NCBI GenBank assembly: GCA_028343845.1
Contig: JAOLZO010000005.1
Coordinates: forward strand, 1 to 64,000
Reading direction: 5' to 3'
Length of the DNA stretch: 64,000 bases
From: Verrucomicrobiota bacterium
GTDB lineage: Bacteria > Verrucomicrobiota > Verrucomicrobiia > Opitutales > Seribacteraceae
Notes under the pieces: model-generated
Databases searched by the model: none
Seen by the model: only the letters and a program-made list of their open reading frames with translations
Told to the model about the DNA's origin: nothing
Shown: positions 16,845-25,563 of the stretch, piece after piece
Position numbering within the stretch: position 1 is the stretch's first letter
How the letters are laid out: each line of letters starts with the position of its first letter
Program-made: the position numbers and the translations under genes

Positions 16845-18116
16845 ATGGCTTGGATGCGCTTCAAAAGTTTTCTTGCTTTGTCTATCTTGCCAGCAGTCAA
16901 TATCAGTGCCATTGACTGGCCGACTTTCGGGGGTCCCGAGAGAAACCATGTCTCGCGCGAAAAAGGAATGCGTACCGACTGGAAGGATGAAGAGCCCCAA
17001 ATCCTTTGGTCCCTGGAGGTCGGATTGGGTTATTCCTCGGTAGTGGAGGTGCGCGGAAAGGCCTATACGCAAGGCTATTCGAATGGAAAGAACACCCTGA
17101 TTTGCGTTGATGCGGCCTCAGGAGAGGTTTTATGGAAACATCAGTACCCTTGTGAAAAGGCACCTAAATACTTCCAGGGCGGAAGCCGAGGAACGCCTTC
17201 TATCTCTGAGGGCGGACTGTACTTAAATAGCCATCAGGGAGATTTTTACGCCCTTGATGCGGAAAACGGAAAGATATTGTGGACCAAGAACCTGCTGAAA
17301 GACTTTGGGGGAAGAAGGCCGGATTGGGGCTTTTCCGGTTCCCCGCTTTGTGTTTCTGGCAAAGTGATTTTCGAAACAGGCGCTGAAAAGGGATCGCTCG
17401 TCGCTCTTGATGCAAAAAGTGGCAATCTATTATGGCGAGCAGGTAATGATGAAGCAGGTTATTCCTCTCCCATGCTGCGAGCTGGCGTGAAGGATGAAAT
17501 ATTGGTTTTCAACCAATATGGACTGATCGCCCATCATTTGTCCGACGGAAGGGAGCTAAAGCGATACCAGCACAAGACCCGTTTCGGAATAAATGCCACT
17601 CAACCAATGGACCTGGGTTCTTCCATCTTGATTTCCAGCGCATACGGGAAGGGCGCCGCGTTGGTTGACCTGGAGAGGTCGAGACCACGAGCATTGTGGG
17701 AATCCGCAAATTTTTCATGCCAAATGGCTAGCCTGGTTAGAAAAGGCGACTATGCCTTCGGAATACAAGGGCAGACAGGTGGTCGGGAGGATCAAGCAAA
17801 GTTATTTTGCCTGGAAATAGGAAAAGGCAAAAAGAAATGGGACAAGCAGGGTTTCGGCTTGGGAACTTTAATTCTCGTTGATGAAAACCTTGTAATATTG
17901 AGCGATCGCGGCGAAATCACCTTGGCCAAAGCCAATCATTTTGGTTTTCAGGAACTAGCTAGGTTTCAGGTTCTGGGGGGCAAGCAAAATTGGACGCCCC
18001 CCACCTATGCAAACGGACGTATGCACTGTCGAAGCAGCAAAGGGAAATGGATTTGCCTGCAAATGGGCCTCAGTGCTACGAGCGGGACTCGAGGGCCGGA
18101 TCAAAAAAGCGATTGA
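16845..18116 (+). CDS. Exported PQQ-like beta-propeller protein
   Basis: 423 residues with an N-terminal signal peptide (cleavage expected near residue 22, before IDWPTFGGP). Repeated blades follow with the pattern of an acidic-glycine turn and an LxW strand, for example VDAASGEVLWKH and LDAENGKILWTK. These are the PQQ-like repeats of quinoprotein dehydrogenases and of BamB. True PQQ binding cannot be shown, and many PVC proteins of this type have no known enzyme activity. ATG 16854 is an alternative start. The 3' end overlaps the convergent marR gene by 41 bases. Three further proteins of this kind occur within 13 kb. Confidence 0.83.
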   Translation: MAWMRFKSFLALSILPAVNISAIDWPTFGGPERNHVSREKGMRTDWKDEEPQILWSLEVGLGYSSVVEVRGKAYTQGYSNGKNTLICVDAASGEVLWKHQYPCEKAPKYFQGGSRGTPSISEGGLYLNSHQGDFYALDAENGKILWTKNLLKDFGGRRPDWGFSGSPLCVSGKVIFETGAEKGSLVALDAKSGNLLWRAGNDEAGYSSPMLRAGVKDEILVFNQYGLIAHHLSDGRELKRYQHKTRFGINATQPMDLGSSILISSAYGKGAALVDLERSRPRALWESANFSCQMASLVRKGDYAFGIQGQTGGREDQAKLFCLEIGKGKKKWDKQGFGLGTLILVDENLVILSDRGEITLAKANHFGFQELARFQVLGGKQNWTPPTYANGRMHCRSSKGKWICLQMGLSATSGTRGPDQKSD

Positions 18117-18534
18117 TTTGGCCAAGAAGCCCAAGAAACTCAGTTCTTTCCTCTTTTGTAAGGACTGACAAAACCTCCTCTTCCAATTGGTTTGCAATTA
18201 ACTTCGCCTTGCAAAAAAGGTCTTGCCCTTTTGCCGTGCAATAAAGCAGTTTTTTTCGGCGGTCGGAGGCATCCGGTCTTCTTTCGAGCAACCCCAATTT
18301 TTCCATCCGCCCCATCAAGCCGGTTATATTGTTCGGATCGGTAAACATCAATTTTTTCAGAGTCGCCTGGTTGACGCTCCCTTCGGGAAACTCGTTCAAC
18401 CATCTTAGGGCGATGTATTGGTCGGGAGTAAGGCCGACTTTGGCTACTCTTTTTTGAAAGATTGCATTTAGTCTCATCCAGCACTTTCTAAGCAGTGGGG
18501 GCAACTGGGGGTCTGGATCCTCTCGGGTCTTCAT
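18076..18534 (-). CDS. MarR-family transcriptional regulator
   Basis: Winged helix-turn-helix regulator of about 152 residues. Visible features are LTPDQYIALRWL at the end of the dimer helix, the recognition region LMFTDPNNITGLMGRMEKLGLLERRPD, and the wing DRRKKLLYCTAKG. MarR proteins usually repress neighbouring operons and release DNA on binding aromatic acids or other ligands. It is divergent from the PQQ lipoprotein that opens the 31-kb gene run, with an inverted repeat between them. I chose ATG 18534 although no ribosome site is clear; a TTG at 18570 would add 12 residues. Confidence 0.88.
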   Translation of the reverse strand: MKTREDPDPQLPPLLRKCWMRLNAIFQKRVAKVGLTPDQYIALRWLNEFPEGSVNQATLKKLMFTDPNNITGLMGRMEKLGLLERRPDASDRRKKLLYCTAKGQDLFCKAKLIANQLEEEVLSVLTKEERTEFLGLLGQINRFFDPALESRS

Positions 18535-18563
18535 AAAAAAAGAAGAAAATTTGATAATGACGT

Positions 18564-18593
18564 TTGACAAATAGTACGTACAAGTACTAATTC
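18564..18593 (+). promoter_or_regulatory. Candidate promoter with MarR operator
   Basis: TTGACA at 18564-18569 and TAATTC at 18588-18593, spaced 18 bases, form a plausible sigma-70 promoter for the gene at 18631. Between them lies a perfect inverted repeat: TAGTAC (18572-18577), six bases, then GTACTA (18584-18589). The repeat overlaps the -10 element and lies between marR and the operon, the usual place for a MarR binding site. No binding evidence exists; assignment is by position and symmetry. Confidence 0.5.
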
Positions 18594-18630
18594 ATTTCTA
18601 GACTTTTTCAACCCTTCACTTTTATCCGTC

Positions 18631-20928
18631 ATGCTTGATAAATTACCATGTCTACTCTTGTCCCTGCTTCCTTTTCTCTTTGGTTGCATACACCAGCCGG
18701 GATCCCCTTCGGCGTCCAATGCCTCCAAGGAAGTTCAGTCAGATTGGCTTTACTGGAGAGGGGAGGACGGTACGGGAGTCTCCCGGCAAACAAGCCTGCC
18801 GGCTGATTTGAATAAGTCCCTCCTGTGGACTTATGAAATTCAGGGAGGGGGAGTTCCCGTGGTTGCCGGTGGGAAAGCTTATCAATTCGGTTATTACGGT
18901 GTTGAGGGCGAATTGCAGGAAGCCCTGGTTTGCTTTGATGCAGCAACAGGAAAGGTTCTTTGGGAGCGCAGGCATAGTGATTTCGTGAGCGATATCGTCT
19001 ATAATCGATATGGCGTGGGGGCAGCCTGCGTAGATCCTGCAACTGGTAACGTTTACTTTCAGACAAGCCCGGGATTGCTCATGGGATACGACTCCGATGG
19101 GAACCAGTTGTGGGAAAGGTCCTTGATGGAGGAATTTGCCAGGCTTACTTTTCCAAACGGACGCACTGGCGGACCTTGTGTAGATGGCAACCTTGTCATT
19201 ATTCATGCAATCACGGCAAATTGGGGGAAGCAGGGGCCGGCTCGTGACCGGTTTTACGCTTTTGACAAGTCCACCGGTGATTTGGTCTGGTCGTCCACCC
19301 CGGGAGTTACGCCCAAAGACAGTTCGTTCTCCCCTTTGATGTTTGAAGATTTGCCTGACGGGCGAAGGGTTTTTTACAGTGGCACGGGTTGTGGTCATGT
19401 GGTGTGCATCGACGCTCGTACCGGTCAAGCGCTCTGGCGTTTTCAAATGTCGTACGGAGGCGTCAATGCAGGCGTGGTGATTCACAAAGACACGGTGGTT
19501 GCCATTCATGGCAAGGAAAACGTCGATTCCACAGTAATCGGTCGAATGGTCGCCATTAAAAAGCCAGCGAAATTACCCGAAGCAGGGGAAGAAATCCTTG
19601 TTCTCGGCAAGGAAGCCGAGGTTTGGAGGAACAACTCGATGGAGGCGTTCACAAGTACCCCTGTCTACAGGAACGGCCGCCTTTACTCGACGATCAAACG
19701 CGGTGAGCTGGTTTGCGTAGACGCCGACACGGGCGAGGATCATTGGGTTCTCAAACTTGCTCCGGATCAAGTGCATGCATCCCCTACCTGGGCGGACGGC
19801 AAGTTGTACGCGCCCATGTTCGACGGGAAGGTTTCGGTGGTTTCCGATCAAGGTGATTCGGGAAAACTTTTAAGCGTTATAGCCTTGGACGGAGCCTGCC
19901 TGGCGGCGCCTTCCGCCGCCCATGGCCGCATTTTTGTGCAGACGAAAAAAAGACTTTACTGCTTTGGTTCCGATTCACCTGCTCCACCCTTTGTCGCACG
20001 GGTAACGGATGTTAAGGGAGGGAAGGGCAAAGCTGTTTCCCTTCAGGTCGTCCCTGCCGAATTCGCCGTAAAATCCGGCACGAGCCAGGCGTTCAAGGTC
20101 TATGCTCTTGACCGGAGTGGTCGAAGAATTGAGGAAGTCAAAGATGGCCTTTCTTGGGAAAAATGGATTCCGCCGACCGCCAAGGTCAAGTCAAAGGTCG
20201 ATGCCGAAATCACGGAACAGGGGGTTCTTACTGCAGCGAAGGGAGCGAAACTCTCTGCGGGCGCAATCCGTGTTTCCAAAGATGGGCTTTTTGGGGTTAC
20301 CCGTGGTCGGGTGCTCCAGGATCTACCTTACGAAGAAAATTTCGAAACGGGTTTTGAACTTACCAACATGAGTACGGACGAGATATCTTTTTCATACCCG
20401 CCTTTAGCTTGGTTGGGAGCTAGAATGCGTTGGCAAGTTCAGAAGAACGGAGAAAATCATCTCGCGGGAAATACCTTGGATCGAGTTCTCTTTCAGCGGG
20501 CAATTAACTTCGTAGGGCACAAGGACATGAAAGCCTATACGATGGAGGCGGACGTTATGACCGACGGGGATCGCAGAACCAAGTCGAACGTAGGGTTGAT
20601 TAACCAAAGGTATGTTTTTGCGTTGATTGGAAATGGTCAGAAATTGGAAATCTTCTCCAATTATGACCGGTTTTGGCATTCGGTTTCCTTCCCGGTCAAG
20701 ACGAACGTCTGGTACCGGCTCAAAACCAGGGTGGATCTTTTGGAAGACGGTTCGGGCATCATACGGGCCAAGGCGTGGGAGAAGGGATCTCCTGAGCCAT
20801 CCGAATGGACCTTGGAGGTGCCGCATGCGGTTCCGCACCGGCATGGAGCCCCGGGCATTTACGCAATGTCTCCGCAAAGTAAAAAGAAGGTATACTTCGA
20901 CAACCTTTTGATCACCTACAACAAATAA
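18631..20928 (+). CDS. PQQ-like beta-propeller lipoprotein with a C-terminal sandwich domain
   Basis: 765 residues. The N-terminus is a lipoprotein signal with a lipobox ending LFGC near residue 18, so the protein is probably membrane-anchored and periplasmic. Residues 35-450 carry propeller blades such as FDAATGKVLWER and VDADTGEDHWVLK. About 470-560 is an Ig-like or bacterial-Ig segment (VKSGTSQAFKVYALD). The last 200 residues look like a concanavalin/LamG-like sandwich with WYRLKTRVDLL and KVYFDNLLI. It is the first gene of the long plus-strand run under the candidate MarR-controlled promoter and is followed after 7 bases by another propeller gene. Confidence 0.82.
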   Translation: MLDKLPCLLLSLLPFLFGCIHQPGSPSASNASKEVQSDWLYWRGEDGTGVSRQTSLPADLNKSLLWTYEIQGGGVPVVAGGKAYQFGYYGVEGELQEALVCFDAATGKVLWERRHSDFVSDIVYNRYGVGAACVDPATGNVYFQTSPGLLMGYDSDGNQLWERSLMEEFARLTFPNGRTGGPCVDGNLVIIHAITANWGKQGPARDRFYAFDKSTGDLVWSSTPGVTPKDSSFSPLMFEDLPDGRRVFYSGTGCGHVVCIDARTGQALWRFQMSYGGVNAGVVIHKDTVVAIHGKENVDSTVIGRMVAIKKPAKLPEAGEEILVLGKEAEVWRNNSMEAFTSTPVYRNGRLYSTIKRGELVCVDADTGEDHWVLKLAPDQVHASPTWADGKLYAPMFDGKVSVVSDQGDSGKLLSVIALDGACLAAPSAAHGRIFVQTKKRLYCFGSDSPAPPFVARVTDVKGGKGKAVSLQVVPAEFAVKSGTSQAFKVYALDRSGRRIEEVKDGLSWEKWIPPTAKVKSKVDAEITEQGVLTAAKGAKLSAGAIRVSKDGLFGVTRGRVLQDLPYEENFETGFELTNMSTDEISFSYPPLAWLGARMRWQVQKNGENHLAGNTLDRVLFQRAINFVGHKDMKAYTMEADVMTDGDRRTKSNVGLINQRYVFALIGNGQKLEIFSNYDRFWHSVSFPVKTNVWYRLKTRVDLLEDGSGIIRAKAWEKGSPEPSEWTLEVPHAVPHRHGAPGIYAMSPQSKKKVYFDNLLITYNK

Positions 20929-20935
20929 TTTTCCA

Positions 20936-22468
20936 ATGAAAAACTCAAAACATATCAAAGTAATATCCACAGTCTTTAGCCTAAACTTGTTTCTTTTCGG
21001 TCCCGCATCCTTCGGTGCGGATTGGCCCATCTGGGGGAGAGACGGTAGCCGTAACATGGTTTCCTCCGAGACCGGTCTGATCGTCGATTTTAAGCCGGGA
21101 GACGTTAATGATGACGAGGTCGTGGATATGAAAACCACGAAAAACGTGAAGTGGGTTGCCAAGTTGGGTTCGCAAGCCTACGGAAACGTGACCGTTGGAC
21201 AAGGAAAGGTATTTGTCGGCACAAACAACGAATCCCCAAGAGACCCTGGAAAAAAGGGTGATAGAGGAGTTGTTATGTGCCTGGATGAAAAGAGTGGCGA
21301 ACTTCTTTGGCAGCTTGTTATTCCAAAGCTTGGCGCGGGCAAGGTGAGCGACTGGGAATACATCGGCGTTTGCTCTTCGGCGGCAATAGACGGAAACAAA
21401 GTGTATGTAGTGACCAATCGTTGCGAAGTCGTTTGCCTGGACATCAATGGATTGGCGGATGGCAATGCCGGACCTTACAAGGACGAGGCAAAGTACGTCC
21501 GCCCCAAAGGAAAGCAGGACGAATTGAACGTTAAAACGGATGCGGACATCATTTGGATGTATGACATGAGGGATCAACTGGGTGTCTTTCCTCACAACGT
21601 CACCAGCTCCTCCGCAGTAATTGTCGGAGACGTGGTATACGTAGCCACCTCCAATGGGGTGGACTGGTCGCATACCAATATTCCCAGTCCCCTTTCTCCA
21701 AGCTGGATCGCCCTTGATAAGAATACCGGTGAGCTCTTGGGTGAAGATGGATCGGGCGCAAGCGCGAGTTCGCTTCATGCGGCATGGTCATCGCTCACTT
21801 ATGGAAAGGTCGGAGGCAAGGACATGCTCATTTGGGGAGGTACGGATGGCTTCTGTTATGGCTACTCAACGAAGACCGAAAAGGATGCTGATGGGTATGA
21901 TTTGTTTAACCCGCTGTGGAAGGTCGATTGCAACGAACCCCATTACCGAAAGGATAAGTCGGGAAAGAAAGTTCCTTATGCGACCCCGCCTGGCCCAAGC
22001 GAGTTAATCGGCACCCCCGTCCTTTATGATGGAAAGGTATATTGCGCCATAGGCCAAGACCCCGAACATGGAGACGGTGTGGGCCGCCTCTCTTGCATTG
22101 ATGCCAAGACAGGAAAAGTTCTATGGAAAAACACTGATATCGGGAGGACTATTTCCACCGTTTCGGTGGCCGATGACTTGGTTTACGTGGCGGAATATGC
22201 AGGCATCGTTCATTGTTTGGATGCGATAACGGGGAAGGTTTACTGGACGCACGATTCATTCAGCAGGATTTGGGGCTCGACCTTGGTGGTCGATGGCAAG
22301 CTCCTTTTGGGTAACGAAGACGGCGATCTACTGATCTTGGACCACGGAAAGAAAAAGCCAAAGGTTCAAATGGTAGGGATGGGAGCACCGGTATACAGTT
22401 CACCGGTCTTTGTGAACGGAACTCTTTACATCGCGACTCAAACCCACCTATACGCGATAGGAAAGTGA
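20936..22468 (+). CDS. Exported PQQ-like beta-propeller protein
   Basis: 510 residues with a signal peptide (about 1-29, ending FGA) and an opening DWPIWGRDGSRNM, the usual start of the outer propeller strand. Blades such as LDEKSGELLWQL, IDAKTGKVLWKN and LDAITGKVYWTH are spread over the length. The size suits a complete seven- or eight-bladed wheel. It may be a quinoprotein oxidoreductase or a binding protein; residues for PQQ or calcium are not clear by eye. It overlaps the small DUF3311 gene by 4 bases, so it is linked to the symporter downstream. Confidence 0.82.
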   Translation: MKNSKHIKVISTVFSLNLFLFGPASFGADWPIWGRDGSRNMVSSETGLIVDFKPGDVNDDEVVDMKTTKNVKWVAKLGSQAYGNVTVGQGKVFVGTNNESPRDPGKKGDRGVVMCLDEKSGELLWQLVIPKLGAGKVSDWEYIGVCSSAAIDGNKVYVVTNRCEVVCLDINGLADGNAGPYKDEAKYVRPKGKQDELNVKTDADIIWMYDMRDQLGVFPHNVTSSSAVIVGDVVYVATSNGVDWSHTNIPSPLSPSWIALDKNTGELLGEDGSGASASSLHAAWSSLTYGKVGGKDMLIWGGTDGFCYGYSTKTEKDADGYDLFNPLWKVDCNEPHYRKDKSGKKVPYATPPGPSELIGTPVLYDGKVYCAIGQDPEHGDGVGRLSCIDAKTGKVLWKNTDIGRTISTVSVADDLVYVAEYAGIVHCLDAITGKVYWTHDSFSRIWGSTLVVDGKLLLGNEDGDLLILDHGKKKPKVQMVGMGAPVYSSPVFVNGTLYIATQTHLYAIGK

Positions 22469-22722
22469 ACATGGATTCGCCCAAGCCCAACTCTGGCAGA
22501 AGCTTGGTATGGCTTCTTTTCGTGGCCATGTTTCTTGCTCATCAGGACTTTTGGTGGTGGGACGACTCTTCCTTGGTTTTTGGATTTTTGCCCATTGGCT
22601 TGGCCTACCATGCGCTTTTTTCGATCGGATGCACTCTGTTGGGATGGCTGGCTATTAGCAAGGCATGGCCTTCCGAACTGGAGGCTTTTGCGGACGAACA
22701 GGAAGAAGCAGAATCATCCTAG
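22465..22722 (+). CDS. DUF3311-like small membrane protein
   Basis: 85 residues with two hydrophobic segments (about 13-24 and 38-64) and a conserved-looking HQDFWWWDD/GFLPIGLAYHA centre. This matches small DUF3311 proteins that are encoded directly upstream of sodium/solute symporters. The family may be a helper subunit of the transporter, by analogy with small subunits such as YhdT for PanF. Start is GTG at 22465, overlapping the upstream stop as GTGA; ATG at 22471 is two codons later. The symporter gene follows after 21 bases. Confidence 0.75.
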   Translation: MNMDSPKPNSGRSLVWLLFVAMFLAHQDFWWWDDSSLVFGFLPIGLAYHALFSIGCTLLGWLAISKAWPSELEAFADEQEEAESS

Positions 22723-22743
22723 AATTAACCGGAACTGCGTATT

Positions 22744-24447
22744 ATGACCACATTGATTGTTATCATAGGCTATCTATGCCTGCTTCTTGCCCTTGGCTTT
22801 TTCAGTAACCGACTGTTCAGAGGGACGAGCAAGGACTATTTTGTGGCTAGCCACAGCATTGGTCCCTTTCTTCTTTTAATGAGCGTGTTCGGTACCACCA
22901 TGACGGCTTTTGCCCTTGTAGGTTCTACCGGTAAATCCTTCGAGCGCGGAATTGGGACTTATGGACTGATGGCCTCCATCAGCGGATTGGTTCATGCGGG
23001 CATTTTCTTTCTCATCGGCATCCGCCTTTGGGCTTTCGGTAAGAAGTACGGTTACATTACGCAGATCCAGTTTTTTCGAGCCCGTTTTGAATCGGATGGT
23101 CTCGGGTACTTGCTTTTTCCAATTCTTGTCCTCTTGGTCGTCCCCTATCTGCTCATTGGAATCATTGGCGCGGGCAAGGTCATAGAGCCCGTTACCGCAG
23201 GAGCGTTTCCGGAACTTTTCACAAACCCTTCTGCTCCCCCCTGGCTTGGAGGTGTGCCACCTTGGCTGACAGGCTTGATCGTATCCATAGTCGTCTTAAG
23301 TTACGTTTTTATGGGAGGCTCCAGAGGAGCTGCTTATGCCAACACCTTCCAAACAATCGTTTTCATGATCATGGGCCTTGTCGCCTTCGTTTTTATTATT
23401 AAAGGGCTCGGAGGCTTGGATCAGGCAGGGAGGGTGCCTGCCCGCATAACTGAGAAGGGAACCATCGTTCAGGATTTTCGCTATGACAAGAAGGAGTCTC
23501 AGCTGAAAGCGAATGACCCTCCCAAGGTCGTTGGCAAAGTCAAGCATTCCGAGAGCTCCGAGTTGACCGACCATCAGCCTCATTTTTCCCGGACCCCCGT
23601 TACCGCCGAGTTTAAGAAAAAAAACCCCAAGACAGGGGAACTGATTTCTTTCGAGCGAGAGCTGGGAATTCCTTTTTGGACATTCGTTACCTATCTATTC
23701 ATTCCGCTTAGCGTAGGGATGTTTCCTCACCTTTTTCAACATTGGCTGACAGCTAAGAGCGCAAAGGCTTTCCGCCTCACCGTTCTTGCTCATCCGCTTT
23801 GCATCATGATCGTGTGGGTTCCCTGCGTCTTGGTAGGGGCATGGGCATCTGGCGTTTTGCCTCCTGGCATTCCCCCTCCAGCCGTACTTTCAGCTATGCT
23901 TAATCTGTTGGTTGGAGATCCGGTTCTCACGGGCCTTCTGACGGCGGGGGTTTTGGCTGCCATCATGTCGTCTCTGGATTCTCAATTTCTCTGCTTGGGA
24001 ACGATTTTTACCAATGACATCGTCCTGCACCGCGCGGGGCCGAAAAAGTATTCAGATAAGCAAACCATAACCATCGCCAGAATATTTATCGTGGTCATAG
24101 TCTCCCTTACCTATGCCCTTGCCATGGTAGCGAAGGACGCCAACGTTTTTGATCTGGCCATTTGGTGCTTCAGCGGTTTTTCAGCTCTTTTCCCTGTTGT
24201 CTTTGCGGCTCTATATTGGAAAAGGGCAACCAAGCAAGGGGTGATCGCCAGCATTTTGGGAGCGTCCGTCACCTGGGTGTATTTCTTTTACCTCTCTGGT
24301 TATGGAGGAGAATACTTCGTAGGTCCAGGCATAGTCCCGGCGGCTATATGCTTTTTTGTAGCGAGCGTTGCGCTTGTAGTCGTGTCGCTTATGACAGACC
24401 CGCCTTCAAGGGAGACGTTAAAAAAGTTTTTCCCCAAACTCTCTTAA
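22744..24447 (+). CDS. Sodium:solute symporter family (SSS) transporter
   Basis: 567-residue inner-membrane transporter of the SSS/LeuT fold, importing an organic solute with sodium. About 13 membrane helices are visible. Early motifs are FFSNRLFRGTSKDYFVASH and GTTMTAFALVGSTGKSFERG; a later segment is LAAIMSSLDSQFLCLGTIFTNDIV, near the conserved sodium-site helix. A charged hydrophilic stretch of about 85 residues (about 225-310) interrupts the membrane core and is longer than usual loops. The substrate cannot be read. Pairing with DUF3311 and location beside CoA-ligase and reductase genes suggest a carboxylate, but this is inference. Confidence 0.88.
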   Translation: MTTLIVIIGYLCLLLALGFFSNRLFRGTSKDYFVASHSIGPFLLLMSVFGTTMTAFALVGSTGKSFERGIGTYGLMASISGLVHAGIFFLIGIRLWAFGKKYGYITQIQFFRARFESDGLGYLLFPILVLLVVPYLLIGIIGAGKVIEPVTAGAFPELFTNPSAPPWLGGVPPWLTGLIVSIVVLSYVFMGGSRGAAYANTFQTIVFMIMGLVAFVFIIKGLGGLDQAGRVPARITEKGTIVQDFRYDKKESQLKANDPPKVVGKVKHSESSELTDHQPHFSRTPVTAEFKKKNPKTGELISFERELGIPFWTFVTYLFIPLSVGMFPHLFQHWLTAKSAKAFRLTVLAHPLCIMIVWVPCVLVGAWASGVLPPGIPPPAVLSAMLNLLVGDPVLTGLLTAGVLAAIMSSLDSQFLCLGTIFTNDIVLHRAGPKKYSDKQTITIARIFIVVIVSLTYALAMVAKDANVFDLAIWCFSGFSALFPVVFAALYWKRATKQGVIASILGASVTWVYFFYLSGYGGEYFVGPGIVPAAICFFVASVALVVVSLMTDPPSRETLKKFFPKLS

Positions 24448-24482
24448 TTGAGAAATACTAACATCCTCTTTAACTGTAAATC

Positions 24483-25559
24483 ATGAGCATCGATGATCAG
24501 ATAAAACAGTCCGCGGAGTCGCTCGACGCCCACACGGCTGAAATAATAAAGTGGCATTTTTCGCCGGAAACCGGATCCCCTTTTTGGTTGGATTGGGCGA
24601 AAGAGCAGGATTGGAATCCCTTGGAGGAGGTTAACAACTTCTCTGATTTATGCGAAAAGTTTCCCAACTTTGAGGATGAATGGCTGCGTGATTTGCCCAA
24701 TGAAGTTTGGGTTCCTCAAGCATACAAGGGCAAGCCTTTCAATATCTTCGAGACAGGAGGTACGACGGGAATGCCCAAGCAGCGGATCGGGTGGGACGAT
24801 TTCCGTATTGATTACTCTGCCTTTTCGGAAACCTTAAGCGACGAACATTTCCCCCGCGATCATTATTGGATGATGGTCGGGCCGACGGGTCCCCGACGCT
24901 TGCGATTGGCAATTGAACATTTGGCGAATGTGCGTGGTTGCTCGTGTTACTTCGTTGATCTTGATCCCCGCTGGGTCAAACGACTCATTGCCTCTAAGCA
25001 ATTCGATCAAGCGAGGGCTTACATGGATCATGCGATAGATCAGGCTCTGACAATACTGAAGCACCGAAGCGTAAGCGCTTTGTTCACCACACCCAAGCTT
25101 CTCGAGGCCTTGGCTGAGCGCAAGGATTTGATCCGCGCGGGCATCAAGGGAGTTTTTTGCGGAGGCACCACAATGGATAAGCAGTACGCCCGCTTTCTGG
25201 TCGAGGAAGTATGCGAAGGTGGTAAGATTGGGTTCGTTCCGACCTACGGAAACACCCTGATGGGTCTTGCTCGCCACCACCCGATTGGACCGGAAAATGA
25301 TTATTCGATCGCCTATTATGCTCCGCAACCGCGGGCTGTTCTTAGGGTCATTGATCCTGAAACAAACAAGCCTGTCGAATATGACACTTGGGGCAGGGTC
25401 GAGCTTACCACCATGACCAAGGAGTTCTTCATGCCCAGGTTTCTCGAGCGGGATGAAGCCTTACGGCGAAAGCCATGGGCGGAGGCGCCCTGGGATGGTG
25501 TGGCGGAGGTGAGGCCATTTGGCGCTATGGAAAAAAACATCGTGGAAGGAGTTTATTAA
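24483..25559 (+). CDS. Short ANL-superfamily adenylating enzyme (PaaK/EhpF-like)
   Basis: 358 residues with the acyl-adenylate phosphate loop ETGGTTGMPKQR near residue 90, a later PTYGNTLMGLA motif, and the RVELTTMTKEF segment near the end. It resembles phenylacetate-CoA ligases but stops about 70-80 residues early and lacks the C-terminal lid domain. The length and form resemble EhpF, an atypical ANL enzyme that activates a phenazine carboxylate for reduction. Adjacent downstream are an aldehyde dehydrogenase-like and an alcohol dehydrogenase gene, so it may activate a carboxylic acid for two-step reduction. Substrate unknown; CoA ligation is doubtful without the lid. Confidence 0.75.
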   Translation: MSIDDQIKQSAESLDAHTAEIIKWHFSPETGSPFWLDWAKEQDWNPLEEVNNFSDLCEKFPNFEDEWLRDLPNEVWVPQAYKGKPFNIFETGGTTGMPKQRIGWDDFRIDYSAFSETLSDEHFPRDHYWMMVGPTGPRRLRLAIEHLANVRGCSCYFVDLDPRWVKRLIASKQFDQARAYMDHAIDQALTILKHRSVSALFTTPKLLEALAERKDLIRAGIKGVFCGGTTMDKQYARFLVEEVCEGGKIGFVPTYGNTLMGLARHHPIGPENDYSIAYYAPQPRAVLRVIDPETNKPVEYDTWGRVELTTMTKEFFMPRFLERDEALRRKPWAEAPWDGVAEVRPFGAMEKNIVEGVY

Positions 25560-25563
25560 ACCT

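Noticed and set aside
20404-21778. Antisense frames of about 250-265 codons across the propeller genes
   Set aside because: Shadow frames; the plus strand has signal peptides and regular blade repeats.
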